Shown here: positions 46,002 to 57,391 of the stretch, in pieces
How the letters are laid out: the number at the start of each line of letters is the position of its first letter
Position numbering within the stretch: the first letter of the stretch is position 1
Source of the DNA: Xylona heveae TC161
Taxonomy: Eukaryota; Ascomycota; Xylonomycetes; Xylonales; Xylonaceae
DNA length: 64,000 bases
Assembly (NCBI RefSeq): GCF_001619985.1
Contig: NW_017264195.1
Span: 310,001-374,000, forward strand
Direction of reading: 5' to 3'
Program-made: the position numbers and the translations under genes
Notes under the pieces: model-generated
Told to the model about the DNA's origin: nothing
What the model saw: the letters and a program-made list of their open reading frames with translations, nothing else
Databases searched by the model: none

Positions 46002-46841
46002 CGGACACTGCCGAGACAAAGAATACCGGCAGAGGAGAGGATAAGGGATGAGAGTGAGAGACAGTAAAGAGAAAGAGAAAGAATTTTTGAGGTAGATATA
46101 TATGTATGAATCGTATGATTTGTATGGATCGGATGGCACGGATGGCACGAATGGGCGCGGATGGATTATTTGGCGCGGACAAAGGAGTTCTGGGCTGGGT
46201 TATATCCACATCTGAAATATCAATGGCGTTTTTAATTTTGCTCGTTTCGAGACATCCGTGCGGGACATTTTATTTCTAAGACTACAAAGCAAAAAGCAAA
46301 AAGGGAGAATGGGACTCTGGGACTCTGGGACTCTAGACCACGCTGCGAGGAATGATAGTATGATAGTAGGCTGGACCACGTAGGAAGGACTGGGACTCTG
46401 AACGAGGGGAAAAACAGGCAAAACAGGCGGAAGCGGAAGCAATGGATCAAAACTGTCGCTTCTTCAGAGATAATTTACCAGGTAGTTACATGAAACAACC
46501 AAGTTTGATATGGAATATGGAATATGGATCACATGGACATCACATGGTTCGATCACGCCAAGAAGATGAATGAGAAAATAAAAGGCTGTTCATAACGTTA
46601 CGTTATACTATCATTCGTAATATTCATGCTGTCAAGTGGAAAAATCTAAAGAAAGATTCCGACAACTCCGATACAAGTCAAACGCTATTCGCCTGTAAAA
46701 GTAAAAACTCCAAACGACTAGATAAATGGCAGAAACGATGGGTATATATAAGTCTTTTGACTCTCCGAGTTATGCAGTTTCCGAGTGACAAAAGATTGAG
46801 GTAAAAAGACCAAGCATACAATGGAAAAGAGTATGCAGGTT
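46002..46841. other. Intergenic between convergent genes
   Basis: 0.84 kb with several small tandem repeats (see 46311-46334). No gene seen. Confidence 0.6.
46311..46334. repeat. Three copies of GGGACTCT
   Basis: Perfect triple octamer in the spacer behind mtw1; another copy of TGGGACTCT lies near 46389. Simple slippage repeat. Confidence 0.8.
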
Positions 46842-48710
46842 CTATACCAGGAAGCGGAAACCGCGTTTGGCTGCCTCGCTTGGAACGGCCTCGCCGCTGT
46901 CAATGGCACTGTCGATGCGCTCGTCCTGGTCGAGTTTCTTGTTGAGCCGGACAAGCATGAAGCGGAGAATGGTGGCCATGACAATGGCGAGGAAGGCGGT
47001 TCCGCAGTTGACGCCCATGGCAACCACATAGCGGGGCCCAGCGGACTGGGGATACATGTAGGAAGCGTAAATGGAAGCCGTGTTGGAGACAGCGTTGATG
47101 GTAGCAAGAGCGGCAGCACGCTTGGCGGGGGGGCGAGGAATGGAGTTGGAGATCCAGGTGAGGACAACGACAAAGGCGCTGTAAAAGGCGGGGACCATAA
47201 TCATCATGGACACTGTTGACTTGTTAGTATCTCATCCAGGACAAAGAAAAGTGTCAAGATGATAGTAAGCAACAACATACCATAGCGGGGAGCAGTGCCA
47301 GTGGTAGCAGCGGCCAGGATAAAGGCGGCAATGGCAACGATAAGAGGAATGACAACGTGGAGATAACGCTCGCCAGTTCGATCAGCGTGCCACGCGTTGG
47401 CAAAGACAACCAGGACGCAAAGAATCTAATTATTTTGTCAGTCAAAAGAAGAAAAATAGAGTGGGGCCCGGGAAAAGGTATGGGGAAACTCACATAGGGA
47501 GGAGCGGTAAGCAGGAGAGAAATGATTCTGCTGTATCCGAGCGTGGCAACGACGGTGGGGAAAAAGTTGGTAATGGAGGCCGAAGACACGACGCAGAAGA
47601 GCAGAACCATGAGAACGTAGGTCTTGATGTCGGTCATGGCGAGCTTGAGACCGTGGAAGAAAGTCTGCTCCTTGCTGTCGGTCCAGTCGTCCTGGCCAAC
47701 ATCTTCAGCCAATCGCCACACGGCAAGTTGACGCTCTTGCTCGCTCAACCACTTGGTGGTCCGGGGAAAGTTTGGCAGAACCAAGATGGCGGCAAGGGAG
47801 ACAACAACAGTAATGGCACCCTCAATGATGAAGAGCCATCGCCAAGCCAACATTCCGCGCTTGCCGTCCATGCCGTTCGTAATACCAGCCGCAATCAAGC
47901 CAGAAAAGGCTCCCGAGATGAGCGAACCAGAGTACAGAATGGCAGTTCGCAGAGCAAGCTCCTTTCGCGTATACCAAGATGATAGGTAGAACAAGCAGCC
48001 AGGCTGGTGAGTATTGTTAGCATTTGACTATTGTCTCCGACAGTCGCAGCAGCCAAAACCTACAAAGTATGCAGCCTCGACGAAACCCAAGATAAACCGA
48101 CAGGCGATCAATCCTCCATAGCTCTGAGTGGCACCAGTTGCTCCGGAAATGACACCCCAGACTGCCATGCAGCAGGGGAGATAGATGGCCGGCTTTCCAA
48201 CCTTGTTGAGGAACAGGTTCGAGGGGACTGTCCAATTGTTAGTTGCCAGTTAGAGCAATTGCGCAAACGACTATGGAAGAGCCACTCACCCTGCATCAGA
48301 ATGTAACCGACGAATAGAATTGAAACGGCAGTCTAGGTAGTGATATTAGAAATGACATCCAAGTTGTTCAGAGACTGTGCTCTTACTTCAAACTGCTCGC
48401 TAGTGAGCTTCAAGTCCGTTTCGAGACCCGCCAAACGGGCAGCGGCAATATTGTTGCGGTCCAGATAGTTCATGATATACATGATAATGACCATGGGCAA
48501 CAGCCGGAAATCAATCTTTCTCCGCAGATTGTTTTCCAAATGCGCTCTCTCGTCGGCGGAGAGGTCCCGAATGAGCGGCGGCGGCTCCAACGGAGGAGGC
48601 ACATCCTTGGTAGTAGTGTTGACCTCCTCAATATTTTCAACCTGAAACTTGTCGTCATCGCCATTGCTGACCTCTGACGGTCTGCGCGTGTGAAGGGGAA
48701 TAATGGCCAT
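46842..48710 (-). CDS. MFS transporter, Dal5/anion:cation symporter family
   Basis: Plasma-membrane proton symporter for small organic anions (allantoate, nicotinate, pantothenate and similar in relatives). 518 aa. Six exons with introns 48333-48386, 48228-48289, 48004-48063, 47426-47493 and 47213-47280; one exon is only 43 nt. Marks: DFRLLPMVIIMYIMNYLDRN (helix 1 with the family's YLDRNN), GYILMQVPSNLFLNKVG after splicing, RFILGFVEAAYFPGCLFYLS, the loop SGAFSGLIAAGITNGMDGK, and WRWLFIIEGAITV, all classic for this family. The last exon (AFYSAFVVVLTWISNS, YASYMYPQSAGPRY) fits helices 10-12. Start at ATG 48710; the frame extends upstream without ATG. Specific substrate unknown. Confidence 0.93.
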
Positions 48711-51106
48711 GGTGAGTGTGTGGAGAGCCAAGTCAAGAAAAAGAATGAAAAAACAATTCAGAGAAATGCTCCTGCTAATGCGGGTGCCCCAGTGCTGTCA
48801 CAATAAAATGGATGGATGGATGGATGGCGATCAGAATACAAGAGGATTGCGCCAATTTATATCAAATTCCTCAGACGTGGTCTTCCATTTTTGAATTTCT
48901 AGTATGCTTGGTAGTATCCGTTGGGATGGCCCACCTCGGTCTTCCGGATCGCCGCTGCCATTGTCAATAATGCACCGAAAATGATGGCTAGCAAGGCAAT
49001 AACGCTCAGACTATCTCCGGATTTCCCGTATTCCCACAACCTAATCTGTCTTGGGCTCACGGTCCAGCAACCATGTGAGAGCGCATCTCCACAAGCGCGG
49101 CCGTTCCATTGGTCTCGTCCGGAACGGAACAGAGGACGCGGATTCAGAATGTTGCGGGGGAAAGCCTAAGTGGGGCAGTGGGTCACCAACTCCAGATTAT
49201 TGACCAACTCCGCAAATTGAACAGACTCACAAAACGACCCAAAGAGGTGCTTGCGAGTAGCGGCTTGAATCGTTTCGTCCCCATTCTCGAACCTATCGTC
49301 GGCACTAGGCTTCGGGGATCAGTTCGCGTTCGAAGTGTGCATCGTCCGGGCGGTATTTACCTGGTTAGGTATCGTCTGCCAGTGTCATTCTTCTCAACCA
49401 CATAATTTTTTGCCTCTCCGCCTTGGCATGCCTGTACAGAGACTTGTGTGAGGACGGCCTAGACATATTGTCCCGGGGGCTGGACATGTTGAGCGGCGTC
49501 ATCTCGAGACGGATGAAGGTAGACAGACGGGCAAGGCCAGACACGAGGCGCAGACGGATGCGACCGCCGTCGACATATTTTGGGTTTAGTCGCAGCCATA
49601 GTAGGCCAAGTTCGAGTCGAACTCTTCCCGAACATCTTCCCGCGCCAGTCACATTCGAGCTCTCTTCAGGGACCCCCACGCTGTTGCATCACTGGTGAGA
49701 GACTAACAAAGTGTCCGGCCAAGTGTCGTCCACGGTCTCGACGTGGGGAATTCGTTTTCCAATATTTCCCCAGAGCAATCAAACGTAAAACGATGTTGAG
49801 GAAGATTACCAAGCTGCGCGCCGTTCCATCGCCAGCGGCACTGACGACGACCAAGACTACCAACTTACTTGGTAGTAACTCCAGCTGGCCCCACTGCTCT
49901 CTCTTTCCCCATATCGTGGGGGTGGGTCTCTTTCTCTTTCCATCTGTGTTTCGTCCTTTCACGCGCACACATTATTGGCTTCTCCACAGTGGATACACTC
50001 TTCTGTATCAGCTAAATCAGTATTTGTGGAGAGCCGTAAAGAGAGGACTTTCATGTGGAGACAAAGTTTATTCCCCCAACTCTTGGCCAAAGGTAATAGG
50101 AACCAGTTGACCGTAAATGCCTCTGTTCTGTCATTGCACGCGGCATCATCGTCATCCGTATTCCCTAGTCGTCGCTTGTCAAGGCCTTTGCGTCACCGGT
50201 CCCCACCAAAACTTCTTCTCCTCGTACAATCCAAGCTCAAACCATGAGGCCTAAACATGCGGGGTTATCTTATCTTGTTTTCTTTTTCGAGCTCTGCAGT
50301 CAAAAACGCCATGGCGTTTGCGATCAGATCGTCTTCTGTAAATCACGGGGATAAGCATATTGTGTCCTTGCAGGAAAAGGTCCGTTTAGACGTCTTTTGC
50401 TGCGATGGTGCCAAAGGTTGACTGTAATTGATCCGTCCATTTGACCCCACGTTCTAGACTTGAGGCTTCATCACAACGTGGCTAGAAGTCTTAATCAGCG
50501 TCAAAATTTTGACAGATTGACTGGGTTCCCTTGCTATGGTGGCGTACCTTACATCTCGTATATTCCTTGGAAGTTCTCCTTACGAGGTGCTGAATCAAGC
50601 GATGCTTGCAAGGCCTCGACACGTCGGAGAACAACTGACAACAACTGTCACAGCGATTTTCATTCTTTGTCAAGAGTGCTTGTTTTTCACGATAGTCTAA
50701 TTTCATATCATTGTTTTGCAAAAAGCACAGTGAAAAGTGACCGTGGTTGCTTTTGCACGATACTGCTGAGGTGCTTTTACTCGACGCGCTCTTTCCTTTT
50801 CAGGCCGTGAAGCAGTTTTACTTCCTCGTTCCTTCCAATTTTGATCAGTCAATCTCAATCACTCTCTCAAGCTCATTCAACACATCTCCCACCTGTCATC
50901 ATGTCCTCATCTTCTCCTTCATCGCTCTCGCGGCTGTGCTTCTTCAATCCGGCCATCGAAAACCACAGCAGCCTGTCACTCCTTTGCCAGAAATTTCCAG
51001 ACTTCTGTATCCCATATCCAACAAACCCACACACTCTTTTTTCTCATTCTCTTTCCAACGCCTCCATCACCAATCAAGCGGCGTAATTCTGAATTCCAAT
51101 CACGCA
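48711..51106. other. 2.4 kb divergent intergenic region
   Basis: Between the Dal5-type transporter and the next plus-strand gene. Includes (ATGG)5 at 48808-48827 in the likely leader of the transporter. A 176-codon frame at 49580-50110 has no protein-like composition. Nothing else assigned. Confidence 0.55.
48808..48827. repeat. (ATGG)5 microsatellite
   Basis: Five perfect tetranucleotide units about 100 nt upstream of the transporter start. Confidence 0.85.
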
Positions 51107-52759
51107 ATGACCATTTCTCTTACTCGAATTGGCTCTGAGCCTCTGACCCAGAAACCATCCACTCTACAAATTCCAGGCCCAATACGTCGACAGCGATCGC
51201 GGACAGATCCAGGCCCAAGTCTAATTGGAAGACGTGGTGGAATCACCAAGAAACCACGTGAACCTTCACAAGAAGATTTCGAGAAGGATTATTCGCATGA
51301 GTGTTATCGTTTCGATGGCGATGAAAGCATCTACCGCCCGCATAACGGCACTTTTGGCATTCTTGGTGACATCAGTGCCATAAAAAAGGATCAGCTCGGG
51401 AAGACTTTGCAAGTTCCTTTGCACTACGGTTTTCCTGGCAAGCAGAGTGGCCGTGCTCCGCGTGATGGAGATCTCATCTGGGACTATGACCTTCAAGAAT
51501 ATGTCGTTATCCCGGGAAATGCGGAAACTGACGTTAATCGAGGTAAAGACAGTTGAAAATTGAAGGTTTCAGATTACAGCTGATAATACCTCCAGGGAAA
51601 GCAGATCGTCTGCTTCATTGGGAAAACTCGGCAGAAGGGAGAAGCGCAAAACCTAGAATGTTTGAACGCGAGGCCGTCCCTTCAAAGGGAAGGAATGGTC
51701 ATAACTCAGGTCTTAAACTCCAGTCCGCACCAAAGCAATACGTCTTCTTCGTGAACGAACATCTCTACGATCTCGCTAGGCCAGATCCAGCGATCATTTC
51801 AGCTGAGCAAAGCTCCAGAGGCGATTTTCAGCGTCGGAATCAGGGTGTGCCAAAGCAGCTGGAAGACTCTTCTTTCAAATCCTGGGAGGACGACTCTTCC
51901 TCAGCTCACAGCAATAATACCTATGCCGACCCGCTCATTGACCCGGCGCTGAAATTCCAACCACCCTCTGAAGTTGATTACCTTCCAACTCCTCCACTCA
52001 CTGATACTTCGAGCATCTCCACTTGTCATACATCTTTGGCTTCAACACCAATTGCCCCACCCACCCCTCCACCAGAGTCAGATCACCCTCACGCTCGGTC
52101 TTATATCTGTGGACATAGCTCTGAGGATTCCACGACGTCCTTGTTCTTCGCAGACCGTCTGCCAACTCCGTCCCTTACGTCAATTCCAATGAATCGTTTC
52201 ACAATTGATCAGAGACCTGAGGCTGATAATAACGACACGGTTTCAGCAGAGCCCCTTGGCGAAACCATCACTCTTACACTCGAAGAGGAACTCGATTACC
52301 AGGCTCTGTTTGGAGAGTACGAGTCTACTTCCGAGGAATTCCTCATGCAATCGCCATGCGGCAAACGAGAACTTGGTCCCCTGTTTCCGTCTGAATATGA
52401 CAGTCTTCATCAACCTTTTGATCCGTGGTCAATGCTTGAGAGTGTGTGAACATCTCTACTTGTCGTATCAGGTTTCCATTTTTTCGCTTCTCTCTCTTTC
52501 CATCCAAAGCTCTAACACAGTCCGGTCTCTTGTATACGACACCTTAGACCGCGCTTTCGACTACGTCCCTAAGCTTCTCCGCGGTTGGTTAGATTTTCTT
52601 ATTCACAAACGGGCCAGCATTGTCATTGGCATTCTGATTACATTACGCTTTTGGCCTTTTTCCCTTACATTTTGGCTAATAGTCAAACCCCAAAATTATA
52701 CCCAGCTTCGCAGTACTCTCACCAGCGATGCACTCGACTCTTGTAGTAGGACATTTTAG
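51107..52759 (+). CDS. Unknown protein with possible spliced C-terminal membrane segment
   Basis: Exon 1 51107-51542 and exon 2 from 51596 (intron 51543-51595) are clear: NRG-KADRLLHWEN in frame. Exon 2 can simply stop at 52449 (429 aa). An altern­ative is an intron at 52442-52520 (gtgtgt..cacag with a perfect CTAAC) that joins MLE to IRSLVYDTLDRAFDYVPKLL and continues to 52759 (506 aa). That last part looks coding: amphipathic helix, then a hydrophobic run (ASIVIGILITLRFWPFSLTF) that could be a tail anchor. N-terminal region is basic; a compact domain-like block spans HECYRFDGDESIYRPHNG to GDLIWDYDLQEYVVIPG; the middle is Pro/Ser/Thr-rich and acidic (YLPTPPLTD). No family recognised. Start at ATG 51107; the frame is open upstream without ATG. 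Confidence 0.62.
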
Positions 52760-53141
52760 TCAAAAATTGCTCATTATCATTACTAGTCAAGTCCTATTAC
52801 TACAACTGTTACCCTTGCTCCATTGAGTGTCCATTTAGTACTCATATCGCATCCCAGCTGAGTCCTCCTGTTGTTTCCCATCATAACGCTCATAGAAAAT
52901 TCCCCTAACTTCTCGCCCGCTAGTGCAACCAGTCGTATAAACGCAAAAAAAAGCTAAAAGTACAAGTCTGCGTATTAAAACTAGACATTCGAGCGTATTC
53001 TTCGAGTGGGACACGAATGCTCCAATAGAAAAGCAACAAAAGCAAAACAAAAGAAAGCAAAGCAAAGCAAAAACAAACAACAAAGAACTACCTTCTCCTC
53101 CTCCTCCTCCTCTTCAACCCCCCCAAAAAAAAAGGGTCTGA
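52760..53141. other. Intergenic between convergent genes
   Basis: 382 bp with A-rich and CTC-repeat stretches. No gene. Confidence 0.6.
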
Positions 53142-55071
53142 TCAAAAGTCCACCGCCTTGCGCGGTCCATGGGCATCACCAAAAAAGGTACCATGGAATC
53201 CGAACCCGACAACCATATCGATCTCTGCGCGGCCCAGCTCCGTCATGTCTCGCGCATTGAGACAAAGGAGATAACTCTTTCCACGATGACCGTCGAGAAC
53301 AACACTTAGGAGGACACCATTATCTTCATCTTCGTCTTCCTCTTGTCCTCCTCCAGTCTCTGCTTCACCCTTTTCGCCATGTCCAGCAAGAGGCACACTT
53401 TTGCCCGAAGGCGCGGGAATGAAAATCGCTTCACCGGGGTTCTGGCCATGCTCGCACCACCTGGTGAGTTCTCCCGTGAGGGTGTCGTATTTGCCCAGGC
53501 CGTCCATGAAGACGGATTGCTCGCCCGAGTCGGTGACGACGTAAATGTAGCGGTTAGGACGGGTCAAGTATTTCGGGTTCAGGGTAGGGAGTTCGCCCGA
53601 GGAGGAGCGGGGAGCGGTGAAGTCGATTTTGGCCTGCTTGGGATGTCCCGACGAAGACGACAAGTCGGGCGCTTGGAAAGGCAGAGCAGCAGGAGCAGGG
53701 ATGCCGGGGAGACGGTATCTGCGGAGCTGAGCACGGGCGGAGTCGCCTTTGGATCCGACAAACTTGGCTGCGGCGGGGGAGTCCGAGAGGATGTTTTCGT
53801 AGTAGAAGCGTTTGAGCACGTCGAGGTTTTCGTAGACGGACATGTCGACGACGATATCAGTCTTTTTGGAGTTCATAACCTCTTCGGTCTGGATTGAGGT
53901 GTCCTTGATGGTGACATGCTCGGTCTGTTCGGCATATGCAGGCGGCGCTTCTTCTTCCCATGCGTTGATGGTGTGGAAACAGAAAAAGGGGTCGCTTTCG
54001 AATGAAGCGACGACACCTTGGCCGTGGTGTCTGTCAATGACGTACCATTTAGCAGGCTTGGAAGCATCGAATGCGCTGATGCCGTCGAGGATATTGCGTT
54101 CCCAGAGAACCTTGGCGCCTCCCATGGCGTAATGGCTGTTCCAGACGCAGAGAATGACAAAGTTGCGTGTGAGCGAGAGGGAGTGAAGGTAGGCAGCTGG
54201 TGCATCGGAAACGGTCGCGAGAATGGTCGTTTCTCCCGTTGCGGCAGATACATGGAAGACGCGATAGACAGAAGTACGTCCAATGCTGAGGTTATAATTA
54301 AACACGTCGCCAGTCTCGGGATCAGATTTGGCGTGGGCGGCAGAAAAGGGCCCGCTGAGATCTGGGTGGAGGCATCGCTGGTCAGTGACGCCTACTGGCT
54401 CGAGAGTCTCAGGGTCAAGGCGCTTAAGCCTTGCACTGTCGGTCTTCGCGGTCAAGGTTTGAATGCCTGAAGCATGGTGAGGCTTGCTTTCGTTGCTTCG
54501 CTCATCGTTTGAGATGGGAGGGAGTCCGGGGAAGTTGGTAGACACAGTGACACCAATGTTGGCGTCCGTTGAGGAATTGAAATAGCTCATGAATTTCTTG
54601 AACAGGCTTTGACACGGGTCACGTTTCTGTGCAAAACTAAAGTCATTCAAGGAGCCCGTCTTGCGAATATTCTCAACGAACTTGTCGACCGTGTGCCGGG
54701 AGTTGTATACGACTCGGGATACTCCATCCGGGGTGCCTTGGGGGATGATTTGGAATCGATGCACCTGGCTGAAGCCATCGAACCAGTGAGAAAGCTTGAA
54801 CGTGGTTCCTTTATCGGTCTCGATGGTGCGTCCGCCCGGTCCAGTGCGGTATAAAGTTCCAGAAGCCCAAGAAGGGATGACGCCCTTTACGGTGAGCTCG
54901 ATAGGCTCCCGTTGCTCGTCCCAGCTTTCGAACTGTAGCTTGGTCAGAAGGGCATGTCCGCACAATACTGGTTTGTTATCTGATGATGGATGGCGCGCCA
55001 GCACTTACACCCTGTGAATTGGGCCAGTTGTTAAAATGCTGAGGAACGACTTCAGTGTTTCCTTTCTCCAT
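53142..55071 (-). CDS. Carotenoid/stilbene cleavage oxygenase (RPE65 family)
   Basis: Non-haem iron dioxygenase of the seven-bladed carotenoid-oxygenase fold; fungal members cleave carotenoids or resveratrol-type stilbenes. 617 aa. Two exons: 55009-55071 and 53142-54932, with an intron at 54933-55008 (gtaagt..ctacag) that gives HFNNWPNSQG-FESWDEQREP. I chose this join over weaker donors because it restores the family start and excludes a stretch of unrelated residues. Iron-ligand His contexts are present in order: FSAAHAKSDPETG, AYLHSLSLT, FCFHTINAWEE and near the end GFGFHGTFFGD. Also SGTLYRTGPG and LSHWFDGFSQVHRF. A Glu/Asp-rich loop (GGGQEEDEDEDNG) near the C-terminus is unusual and may be variable. 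Cytosolic; substrate unknown. Confidence 0.92.
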
Positions 55072-56225
55072 TATATTATCTTGCTGCACTGTGCGTTTAG
55101 GTTGACAGCGCGAATGGCAAGGCCTGCACCCTACCTTCGAGCTTCCGTTCCTGAGCTGAGCCTTGGATTTATGACAGCACATGATGTGGTAGGGTCCGGG
55201 AAGGTGGATTTTATATAAACGCAAATAGTGTTAAGCAAATGGGCTCACTAGGACGGTTATGAATCAGACGTCAACCGATATCAAGGAGTTTTAAGATAAG
55301 AACTGCCAAATAACAAGTGCTCAATCAATTGGTAGCTGGAGTTGCGACTTCGAAGATGAAGCTGACATTTGAGCGAACCCATGCTGTCATTATATACAAG
55401 AGAAGTGATGGTGCCTTTGAGTTTAGTATAGAATCCTTTTGCTGTAGAAAATCATCATTTTCCACAAGATGCTCAATCTCAAAGAGCACATCGGCCGTAC
55501 GAAAATCAGCCATTCAAGGCGGCAGAATAGTAACTTGCCGGCGGAGAAGAGTTGAGCCGGTTTCCCAAAGCCGTAAGCTAAAACCTGTGAACCGGGAATA
55601 TTATTAAGGTTACCGGCGTAGCTATGCCCCAGAAAACTTGCTCGCTTCCGAAACTTACGTCCGTACGAAGTATTTCAGGGAGGAATGAAGTACTTACCCA
55701 CGTACAAAGGCGTAAATGGTTCCGTCGGAAGAACTCAGCACCCACTCACTCCCCTTCATATCATTGTAGTCAGTTGTCATTTTACGGAGGTAAAAGGGTC
55801 GCATATGGGTCCGGATGATTTGCTTCACCTGTCCAAATATGGCAATATTGAGCGACATGGCGCGCCGTCGTTTGGTGTTTGGATGACTAAGCGTCATCTA
55901 TCAACGTAACCGCATTCCACCACATCATCACCGTCGTCATCGTCATCATTGATAGTATCCCTTCTATAGGGTGGTCATTGCATCCATTTTGTGCTTTCTT
56001 GTGGTCACTTCCTTTCGTCAATTGTTGCATCATCTTCATCATCTGGATATCTTCTTTGCGGTGAGATATCATTGACTTAATGATGCGTGTATTCTTTCAA
56101 GCTACCTTCATCCCCATGGCAGTCAGACTTCTAATCAGATTGCATCATCTGCCCCTGCCGCGTTTCGCGTACATGTTCTGTCTTCTTTGCAAATATCGGC
56201 CTCTCCCCTCTCTTGTTTGGCATGC
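55072..56225. other. Intergenic, no gene seen
   Basis: 1.15 kb. Contains a short CATCATC-type run at about 55920-55950. No credible frame. Confidence 0.55.
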
Positions 56226-57391
56226 TTATTCCTTTGATGCGCGTCTGCTAAAATATCCACTGTCTCGGGCCGAATCCATTAGCCATTGTTTCTCAGATGG
56301 AGGAGATGCTAGCCCTATTCCACGAAATTGACTTTTGATTTCCTGGTAATCCTTCCAGTCATCAATCTCTTCTGCTGTGGGGTGTCTCATGACTTGGCTC
56401 ATCGGCGGTTGGTCTTCATTCCGGCCAAGATAGAAAGTAAAAGTAATGAGGCCATCCTCGAGCTTTGTGCTCCATCCCGTGACCCTGTATCTGGAATTAT
56501 CATTCAGCATCTGCTTTTCCTGAAATATCACTTACACGTACAGCCCGTCATATCTTACACCAGCTCTTGGACCCCAGACAGACTGCAATCGCCAGGATCG
56601 CAGCATCCGTACTGGCATGCGCAATTCCAAATTCTTCATCAACTTGAATCGTTTTGGATCAGTAGGGTCTGGTCTGTATATGATAGAATTCGGCTCTGAA
56701 CCCTCTAGCTCCTCTTTTCCACTCAAGAGGATAGCGTATGCGCCATCATCATCAGCGGTGATACCCCCTTTGGGGTTGTCAATCGCCCCATCGCGAAAGG
56801 CGCACGCCGGTTTGATCCACCAGCTGTTGAGTTATCCTTAGCAAGTGCTCTAAAGCTCACCAAACCAGAGACTGAATTAGACTCACTCTCCAGCGCGAAT
56901 CCAATTATGTCCCACGACGTGTGCCTTGGCAGGATCACCTTTATCGACAAGCCATCCTTTCTTCTCCTTCGAAACCCTTTCCCATTAGCATACGAAATCT
57001 GCTCCGGCCTTGTTGGTCTCACACTAGCTTTCCAACCCCCCTTTCTCGCCACGCCGCACATTCTACCACTTGGTGCCCAGAGAGCTGTTCGGAGATGACG
57101 GATATCTCCCAGCCTCTTCTCCCATTCTCGTACGGTTGATTCAGCCATGTCCACAAGATATGTAGGCCATCTGGATCCCATAGCACTCATCTCTAGCAGA
57201 GCTTTGTCAATCCGAGTAAACCTGAGGATATCTATATCAACCTCTGTTCTTGCCAGCTCGGAGAAAAAGGCTTCGACGTTCTCCAGCGAATCGCGGTGTA
57301 AGATATCAGCGCCGTCCCGGATGACGAGAGGCCCGAGTTTTTCACGAATATAGCGAGCTTGAGCTCGAAGCTCTTCTCTACTCAACGGCAT
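56226..57391 (-). CDS. SRA-YDG domain protein; frame does not close at one splice
   Basis: SRA/YDG domains bind modified or hemimethylated cytosine in UHRF1 and related readers; fungal stand-alone versions are poorly known. Exon A 56887-57391 (helical N-terminus, then WAPSGRMCGVARKGGWK), exon B 56536-56823 (WWIKPACAFRDGAIDNPKG, GAYAILLSGKEEL, then GVRYDGLYV, the YDG hallmark) and exon C 56226-56484 (VTGWSTKLEDGLITFTFYL). The B-C intron 56485-56535 is perfect. The A-B intron 56824-56886 has good sites (gtgagt..caacag) but leaves the reading frame one base short, and no other donor has the right phase. So either a 1-nt indel (decay or sequence error) or an odd splice. Domain identity is firm. 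Confidence 0.72.

Noticed and set aside
49580-50110. 176-codon plus-strand frame in the 2.4-kb gap
   Set aside because: Composition is not protein-like, no splice context and no motif. Treated as chance.
53343-53897. 184-codon plus-strand frame
   Set aside because: Antisense of the carotenoid oxygenase exon.
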